Assembly (NCBI GenBank): GCA_050184295.1 | Contig: JBFXAM010000057.1 | Location: forward strand, 1-28,550 | Length of the DNA stretch: 28,550 nt | Direction: 5' to 3' | Origin: JBFXAM01 sp050184295 | GTDB taxonomy: Bacteria; Planctomycetota; Phycisphaerae; UBA1845; Fen-1342 | Shown: positions 23,737 to 28,550 of the stretch, in pieces | Layout of the letters: every line of letters starts with the position of its first letter | Numbering within the stretch: position 1 is the stretch's first letter | Made by a program: the position numbers and the translations under genes | Notes under the pieces: model-generated | Told to the model about the DNA's origin: nothing | Seen by the model: the letters and a program-made list of their open reading frames with translations, nothing else | Database searches by the model: none

Positions 23737-25779
23737 ATGCCCGACGACGATCTTCAGCCCAAGGAACCACGCAAGGCCGGCGGCGACGGTCTACCACCCC
23801 GCCCGCCCCCGAAAGTGAATCGCGGGGCGTTCAGTTGGGCGCTCATCGTCGGACTCGCGCTCATGCTGCTCTTCATGCTCAACCGCAGCATGGTCAGCGG
23901 CAACGAAATCTCCATCACCGCGTTCTGGACCGAAGTGCAGAACGGCAACGTCGCGACGGTCACGATCCGAACCGAATCCCTGACCGGCGAGTTCCGCCAG
24001 CCCCCCAAGGAATTCACCAACAACAGCCGCAACTTCGAGTGCCCCTATCCCGGACTCGTCCAGAATTTTGAGACCATCCGCAAGGAGATCGAGCAGCTCG
24101 GCGGCGGCAAGGTCGTCGTCCGCCACCAGCAGTCCAACAGCCTGCTCATCAACATCTTTCTGTCGATGATCCCGTGGATCCTGCTCGTCGCGCTGGCCTG
24201 GTTCCTCGTCATCCGCCAGCTCCGCCAGAGCGGCGCCGGCGCCGGAATGCTCGGAAACTTCGGCCGCAGCCGGCACCGCATCCTCACCAAGGAACACACG
24301 AACATCACGTTCGGCGACGTCGCCGGCATCGACGAAGCCAAGGACGAAGTCTACGAAATCGTCGAATTCCTGAAGAACCCCAAGCGTTTTCAGAAGCTCG
24401 GCGGGCGCATCCCGCGCGGCGTGCTACTGGTCGGCGAGCCCGGCTGCGGAAAGACGCTCCTCGCGAAGGCCATCGCCGGCGAAGCCGACGTTCCGTTCTT
24501 CTCCATCAGCGGATCCGATTTCGTCGAGATGTTCGTCGGCGTCGGCGCCAGTCGCGTCCGCGACCTCTTTCGCCAGGCCAAGGAAAACTCGCCCTGCATC
24601 GTCTTCCTCGACGAGATCGACGCCGTCGGACGCCGCCGCGGAATGGGCTACAACGGCGGCGGACACGACGAGCGCGAACAGACATTGAACGCGATCCTCG
24701 TGGAAATGGACGGCTTCGACAGTTCGGACCAGGTGATCGTCATCGCGGCGACCAACCGCTCCGACGTGCTCGACCCGGCGCTCATTCGTCCCGGTCGGTT
24801 CGATCGCCAGGTGTTCGTCCCGCTGCCCGATGTGAAAGGCCGCTTCGACATCTTGCGCGTCCACGCCAAGAAGGTGAAGATCGCGCCGCCGCTGGACAGC
24901 AAGCTCCAGCGCCTCGCCCGTGCGACGCCGATGTTCAGCGGCGCCGATCTCGCCGCCATCATCAACGAAGCCGCCCTGCTCGCGACGCTCGCCGGCAAGG
25001 ACGCCATCGACCTCGACGACCTCGAGGAAGCCCGCGACAAGGTCCGCTGGGGCCGTGCGCGCCGCAGCCGCGTCGTCGAGGACCGCGACCGCGTGCTGAC
25101 CGCGTATCACGAGGCCGGACACGCGGTCGTCCAGTCGCTCCTGCCCGCCGCCGACCCCGTCCACAAGGTCAGCATCATCCCGCGCGGACCCTATGGCGGC
25201 GCGACGTTCTCCCTCCCCGAGAAGGACCGCATCACCGTCAATCGCTCCTTCATCGACGCGACCATGCGCGTGCTCTGCGGCGGGCGAATCGCCGAGGAGA
25301 TGATGGGCCAGGACATCAACAGCGGCGCTTCGCAGGACATCCGCCAGGTCACCGACCTCGCCCGCCGCATGGTCACCGAGTGGGGCATGAGCGAGCGGCT
25401 GGGGTTCGTCTATTACGGCGACGAGTCCGCGTCGAGCCGCCGGGCGATGGAGTTCGGCCTGACCAAGGAATTCTCGGACAAGACCGCGGAGCTGATCGAC
25501 GAGGACGTGAAGAAGATCGTCGACGAAGCCTACTCCGACACCCGCCGCATTCTGAGCGAGAACCGTCTGAAGCTCGAGTCCGTCGCCCAGGCGCTGCTGA
25601 AGTACGAAACGCTCGACGGCGACGAAGTGCGGCGGCTGATGCGCGGCGAGACGCTCGACAAGCCGACCGTCGCCGACCTGATCGCCGCCGAGCAGACCCG
25701 CCGCGCCGCCGCTCCGGTCGCCCGCCCGGTCCAGGCGCCGCCGAACGAAGCCGGCGGGGCGATGCCGAGCCCGGCGTAG
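23737..25779 (+). CDS. ftsH: Membrane-bound AAA+ zinc metalloprotease FtsH
   Basis: A 680-residue protease that degrades membrane and short-lived cytosolic proteins. It has two membrane helices (about 33-49 and 138-158) flanking a periplasmic domain. The AAA+ module has Walker A GEPGCGKT (233-240), pore loop FVEMFVGVG (262-270), Walker B CIVFLDEID (287-295) and second region of homology ATNRSDVLDPALIRPGRFDR (338-357). The zinc site HEAGH is at 458-462, with the third ligand Asp expected in SGASQDIRQVTDLARRM. Walker A differs from the usual GPPGTGKT at two positions (Glu and Cys), although the catalytic Gly-Lys-Thr is kept. The C-terminal tail is Ala/Pro-rich. The ATG at 23737 is preferred over an upstream in-frame start at 23650. 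Confidence 0.95.
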   Translation: MPDDDLQPKEPRKAGGDGLPPRPPPKVNRGAFSWALIVGLALMLLFMLNRSMVSGNEISITAFWTEVQNGNVATVTIRTESLTGEFRQPPKEFTNNSRNFECPYPGLVQNFETIRKEIEQLGGGKVVVRHQQSNSLLINIFLSMIPWILLVALAWFLVIRQLRQSGAGAGMLGNFGRSRHRILTKEHTNITFGDVAGIDEAKDEVYEIVEFLKNPKRFQKLGGRIPRGVLLVGEPGCGKTLLAKAIAGEADVPFFSISGSDFVEMFVGVGASRVRDLFRQAKENSPCIVFLDEIDAVGRRRGMGYNGGGHDEREQTLNAILVEMDGFDSSDQVIVIAATNRSDVLDPALIRPGRFDRQVFVPLPDVKGRFDILRVHAKKVKIAPPLDSKLQRLARATPMFSGADLAAIINEAALLATLAGKDAIDLDDLEEARDKVRWGRARRSRVVEDRDRVLTAYHEAGHAVVQSLLPAADPVHKVSIIPRGPYGGATFSLPEKDRITVNRSFIDATMRVLCGGRIAEEMMGQDINSGASQDIRQVTDLARRMVTEWGMSERLGFVYYGDESASSRRAMEFGLTKEFSDKTAELIDEDVKKIVDEAYSDTRRILSENRLKLESVAQALLKYETLDGDEVRRLMRGETLDKPTVADLIAAEQTRRAAAPVARPVQAPPNEAGGAMPSPA

Positions 25780-25944
25780 GGAACACGGAGCACGGGCGCG
25801 AGGAGCCCACTCCAATCCGCGGTTAGACCCGTCGCGTACAGGCAGCCAGTCGGGCGCCGCGGTGCGCGCCCCGCGGACGCCGACACCGAAGTCCTGAACA
25901 GAGTTCTCAACTCAACACACCTCGCGCTCGCCGGGAGCACCCCG

Positions 25945-26472
25945 ATGAATTTCCAGCTCGCAGACGCCGTCGCCGTCCTCGGCCGCACCCCCGGCGTGCT
26001 CCACACGCTGCTCGGAAACCTGCCCGAGCCATGGATCACGAACAACTACGGACCGCAGACCTTCAGCCCCTTCGACGTCGTCGGACACCTCATCCACGGC
26101 GAACGCACCGATTGGATGCCGCGCGTGCGGCTCATCCTCGAACACGGGCCGGCGAAACCGTTCCAACCCTTCGACCGCTACGCGATGATCGAGCAGAACA
26201 AGGGCAAGTCGATCGGCGAGTTATTGGAGACCTTTTCCACGCTGCGAATGGAAAACATCGCACAGCTTGCGGCGCTGAACCTCGGGCCGCGCGAGCTGGC
26301 GCTGCGCGGCAAGCACCCGGCGCTTGGCGACGTGACGATGGAGAACCTGCTGGCGACCTGGGTCGCCCACGACCTGAACCATATCCACCAGGTGGCCAAG
26401 TGCATGGCGTGGCAATACCGCGATGCCGTCGGGCCGTGGCGGGAGTATCTCACCATCCTTCCCAAGGCGTAG
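25945..26472 (+). CDS. DinB-fold metal-binding protein
   Basis: A 175-residue four-helix-bundle protein of the DinB/YfiT family. The metal triad fits His48 (VVGHLIHGE), His142 and His146 (AHDLNHIHQ). The opening TPGVLHTLLGNLPEPWITNNYG and the closing VGPWREYLTIL are typical of DinB-like proteins in diverse bacteria. Family members include thiol-dependent S-transferases (bacillithiol, mycothiol), but most are unassigned, so no reaction is claimed. The ATG has a gggag site 8 bases upstream. The gene lies 165 bases after ftsH with no clear promoter and could be read through from it. Confidence 0.85.
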   Translation: MNFQLADAVAVLGRTPGVLHTLLGNLPEPWITNNYGPQTFSPFDVVGHLIHGERTDWMPRVRLILEHGPAKPFQPFDRYAMIEQNKGKSIGELLETFSTLRMENIAQLAALNLGPRELALRGKHPALGDVTMENLLATWVAHDLNHIHQVAKCMAWQYRDAVGPWREYLTILPKA

Positions 26473-26787
26473 CCCTACGTGTGCTGCGTCGCAAGAACCC
26501 GCCGGCTCTCGACCGCGTGGTACGGGCGTCCCGCCCGTTGGTTCGGCAACGGCGACGGGCGGGACGCCCGCACCACGCTCACTGTGGAGCGCCAGGAACT
26601 TGCGAGGCAGTATATTCGTCGAAACACGCTCGCGCCGGTTTCCAACTGATGCCGCACCCCTTGAACATCGCCGGGACAAACACCGACGGCGTCGCCTTTC
26701 ATAAGCCGCTCGGGGACCAGTCTCCATACCGGTCTCCTCCCTCATACACCACGATGCGGTATTGACTCTTGCGTCGAACCGGAGCGG
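26473..26787. other. Intergenic region between DinB-fold and dockerin-type genes
   Basis: 315 bases between two convergent genes. It contains the palindromic element at 26515-26578. The rest (26580-26787) has short open stretches on both strands without ribosome sites, and nothing recognisable. Confidence 0.5.
26515..26578. repeat. Palindromic element, second copy (24-bp arms, one mismatch)
   Basis: The arm 26515-26538 (core gtggtacgggcgtcccgccc) pairs with 26555-26578 at 23 of 24 positions across a 16-base loop. It belongs to the same family as 21599-21695. It sits 43 bases after the DinB-fold gene stop and could act as a bidirectional transcript end for the convergent genes. Confidence 0.75.
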
Positions 26788-27693
26788 CTACGGCGTCGCT
26801 GGGCGGAGCGCCTCGGGCGTGAGTTGCTTTCCGGTGTAGCGCGTGCTGAACTGTGCGAAGTCCAGCAGGTCGGTGTCGCCGTCGGAGTCCATGTCCGCCC
26901 AGCGGCAGCCGGGGCCGCTGGGGCGCTGCGGGCCGCGGGTGATTCCGGCGGCGAGTTCGTCGGGCATTCCGTCGAAGCATTCGAAGAAGTAGTGCAGATC
27001 GAACGGATCGATGTCGCCGTCGCTATCGAAGTCGCCGCCGGCGTCCTGCGGGATGACGCCGTAGCGGATGTAGTCCCAGCGGGTGGTGTTGGGGAAGTAG
27101 GTTGCCTTGGCGCGCCACGTGACCTCCGGCTGCAAATCCGGATAAGGCCCTTCGGGTAAACCGTGCTCGACGAGTTGCTCGTCGATGTATAGTGCATAGC
27201 TCGTTGCGCCGACAAGTTCGAGCCGGTAGCGATGTGGTACGTCGAGTGTGAGCGGCGCTAAGAAAATAGGGAGCCGATTGTCGCGGATCATCCGCACCTG
27301 GTCCCCGACAATGCTGAAGTGATAGAACGCCTCCCCTGTTCCGCCAGCGGCGATGATCACGCCACCACCCCAGACAAGCTCCGATGTTGGCGCATCGGTC
27401 GCGACCCGCCACTCCAGATAGAACGTGGGTGACCCCACGTACCCTTCGATCCGCCGGTTGTACGCCGCGATCTGCCCACCCGGCGGCGGAAAACCCGGGC
27501 AGAGCTCAACATGCTGATGCAGCCAGCCCGAGACGTTGCGTTGATCGGGGTTGCACCACACTATGATCGTGTTCCAGCCCGACTCTTGCGCGAGAGCGTT
27601 GCATTCAAACGTGAATACTTGACCATGTGTCCAAGGCAACGGCAGCGCTACCAGCAGGACGCCGACGAAGCGCCACGTCCGATATTGTGGCAT
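26788..27693 (-). CDS. Secreted protein with C-terminal dockerin-like repeats
   Basis: A 301-residue exported protein. The signal peptide is VGVLLVALPLPWTHGQ (about 10-25). Residues 26-215 look like a beta-sandwich, LamG/concanavalin-type domain (TFYLEWRVATDAPTSELVWGGGVII; YRLELVGATSYALYIDEQLVEHG; TTRWDYIRYGVIP). Two Asp-rich calcium loops follow: DFDSDGDIDPFDLHYFFECF (221-240) and DMDSDGDTDLLDFAQFSTRYTG (267-288), with an intervening PSGPGCRWA. This paired dockerin-I-like tail is frequent on planctomycete secreted proteins. It may serve in anchoring or complex formation; no cohesin gene is present here. The ATG at 27691-27693 has a ggag/ggga site. It diverges from the next gene across 83 bases. 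Confidence 0.8.
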   Translation of the reverse strand: MPQYRTWRFVGVLLVALPLPWTHGQVFTFECNALAQESGWNTIIVWCNPDQRNVSGWLHQHVELCPGFPPPGGQIAAYNRRIEGYVGSPTFYLEWRVATDAPTSELVWGGGVIIAAGGTGEAFYHFSIVGDQVRMIRDNRLPIFLAPLTLDVPHRYRLELVGATSYALYIDEQLVEHGLPEGPYPDLQPEVTWRAKATYFPNTTRWDYIRYGVIPQDAGGDFDSDGDIDPFDLHYFFECFDGMPDELAAGITRGPQRPSGPGCRWADMDSDGDTDLLDFAQFSTRYTGKQLTPEALRPATP

Positions 27694-27776
27694 GGTCCCG
27701 TCTCCGGTAAGATCACCGGTCGTGTCAGACCGAAGCCAGGTGAAGAGTCGTTACGAAAACGCAAGGAGCCGATTTC

Positions 27777-28142
27777 ATGAATTCGCACATCCCCCGTTCG
27801 ATCACCGTTCTCTTTACGGCGCTTGCAATTGCTACGTTTGGCGGCACCCATGCCGTCGGACAAACATCTACCTGCACTCCTGACACAAGCGTTACAGTGT
27901 GCGTTGAATGGAGCCAGCCAACCGCACCAGTTCACAACCAGGACTTTCGCGTCTCGTTCACGAGCGCCACGGCTCCGACCGTCGAACTCCTCACCGGCGA
28001 CGCCGGCTGGGTCGTCTATGCGACGCTCAATTCTACCGGCGATCCGGCGAACATCGCCAGTATTTCCACGCCGGCGGCGGATAACTTTGTCGTGCAGTCG
28101 GGTAGGGCAGGTCGGTCCGCGCGCGGCCGCGCGTGCGGGTGA
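27777..28142 (+). CDS. Secreted protein, apparently truncated by a repeat element
   Basis: The 121-residue open frame begins with a convincing start: aaggag 8 bases before the ATG. A signal peptide (SITVLFTALAIATFGGTHAVGQ, residues 8-29) is followed by a plausible mature domain (TVCVEWSQPTAPVHNQDFRVSFTSATAPTVELLTGDAGWVVYATLNSTG). The frame then runs into the repeat at 28102, so the last 14 or so residues (SGRAGRSARGRACG) are repeat-encoded, and it stops at 28142. Coding-like cysteine-rich stretches are seen between and after the two repeat copies (for example FDIDPFVARVITNECDATC, and MLEASRVYHGDCVCD at the right edge). The natural gene may therefore continue beyond the window and be interrupted twice. 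That is inference; the mature domain is not recognised. Confidence 0.6.
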   Translation: MNSHIPRSITVLFTALAIATFGGTHAVGQTSTCTPDTSVTVCVEWSQPTAPVHNQDFRVSFTSATAPTVELLTGDAGWVVYATLNSTGDPANIASISTPAADNFVVQSGRAGRSARGRACG

Positions 28143-28265
28143 AGACGGTTCGGGGACCGACCTGCCGTCGGGATCGCGCCTCGCTCCAGACCTCGCGGCG
28201 CGCCCGTCACGCATTGCGTCTTGTCATTGGGGCGGCAGGTCGCAGACTGCCGCGACCTGCTTTAC
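28102..28265. repeat. MITE/REP-like element, copy 1
   Basis: 164 bp. It begins gtagggcaggtcgg and ends cgacctgctttac, an imperfect terminal inverted repeat (11 of 13 positions). Inside are two palindromes: one pairing ggcaggtcggtcc with ggaccgacctgcc, and a second (ggcaggtcgcagactgccg...) at the right end. Nearly the whole sequence recurs at 28339-28504. It has no coding capacity. Confidence 0.75.
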
Positions 28266-28550
28266 TTGCTTCGACATCGACCCATTCGTCGCCCGCGTGA
28301 TCACAAACGAATGCGACGCAACCTGTGGCAACAGTCGGGTAGGGCAGGTCGGTCCGCGCGCGGCCGCGCGTGCGGGTGAAGACGGTTCGGTGACCGACCT
28401 GCCGTCGGGAGCGCGGCGCGGGCTCCAGACCACGCGGCGCGCCCGTCACGCATTGCGTCTTGTCATTGGGGCGGCAGGTCGCAGACTGCCGCGACCTGCC
28501 CTACATGCTCGAAGCCAGCCGCGTGTATCACGGCGACTGCGTTTGCGACA
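28143..28550. other. Region after the truncated secreted gene, mostly repeat copies
   Basis: 408 bases to the window edge, made of the end of repeat copy 1, a 73-base spacer (28266-28338), copy 2 and 46 further bases. The spacer and the right-hand flank can be read as Cys-containing protein text, but opposite-strand readings are equally open, so no gene is called. Confidence 0.5.
28339..28504. repeat. MITE/REP-like element, copy 2
   Basis: 166 bp with perfect 13-base terminal inverted repeats (gtagggcaggtcg / cgacctgccctac). It matches copy 1 almost throughout; differences cluster in the middle (near 28405-28435). Both copies are preceded by cagtcgg, which may be part of the element or a preferred target. 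They lie in the same orientation. Confidence 0.75.

Noticed and set aside
24424..25815. 463-codon minus-strand frame over ftsH
   Set aside because: Complement of highly conserved FtsH motifs; no independent support.
26649..26765. 38-codon frame MPHPLNIAG...
   Set aside because: No ribosome site or recognisable domain; lies between convergent genes next to a palindromic repeat.
1..28550. CRISPR array, tRNA or rRNA genes
   Set aside because: No regularly spaced 24-40 bp direct repeats, no cloverleaf or CCA-type ends, and no conserved rRNA segments were recognised by eye; a tRNA scan would be decisive.

Overview
The window is GC-rich DNA from a diderm bacterium, most likely a planctomycete (Planctomycetota, possibly a Phycisphaerae-like lineage). 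That assignment is inference. It rests on a secreted protein with two C-terminal dockerin-like Asp-rich loops, outer-membrane assembly genes (BamD-like and LptE-like lipoproteins, an MlaE-type permease), a large secreted protein that looks like an alpha-2-macroglobulin relative, and dispersed GC-rich palindromes between genes. No rRNA, tRNA or CRISPR array was seen.

Layout. 1-257: the C-terminal tail of a probable IS4-type transposase and a small repeat patch. 258-2776 (minus strand): a small membrane protein, a BatA/BatB-like von Willebrand factor A protein and a BatC-like TPR protein, i.e. part of a bat/aerotolerance-type operon. 2968-4609 (minus): an 84-residue protein resembling a protease prodomain, then a trypsin-fold serine protease carrying the same prodomain. 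4995-5943 (minus): a YXWGXW-repeat lipoprotein and a DUF1294 membrane protein. 6315-8480 (plus): STAS protein, MlaE-type permease and an RNase HII-like protein, tightly coupled. 8574-12695 (plus): a 1373-residue secreted TPR/macroglobulin-like protein, then a small HEAT-repeat lipoprotein.

13191-20119 (minus) is the best-defined unit: a complete ISC iron-sulfur cluster operon in the gammaproteobacterial order iscR-iscS-iscU-iscA-hscB-hscA-fdx, followed by a SAM methyltransferase translationally coupled to fdx. A clear -35/-10 promoter lies upstream of iscR. IscS supplies sulfur to the IscU scaffold, HscB and HscA act on IscU through its LPPVK motif, ferredoxin supplies electrons, IscA is a carrier and IscR is the regulator. 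HscB has an N-terminal four-cysteine module like that of eukaryotic HSC20.

20330-26472 (plus) holds an orphan OppD/DppD-type ABC ATPase, a BamD-like protein, LptE, FtsH and a DinB-fold protein. 26788-28550 holds the dockerin-like secreted protein (minus) and a secreted protein gene (plus) that runs into two copies of a 164-166 bp element with terminal inverted repeats. Several plus-strand genes have TATAAT-like boxes only 7-10 bases before the start codon, suggesting leaderless transcripts.

No wholly new system can be proven from sequence alone. The strongest candidates for a second look are the prodomain/protease pair, the ISC operon with its Cys4 HscB and trailing methyltransferase, and the gene-interrupting repeat element.
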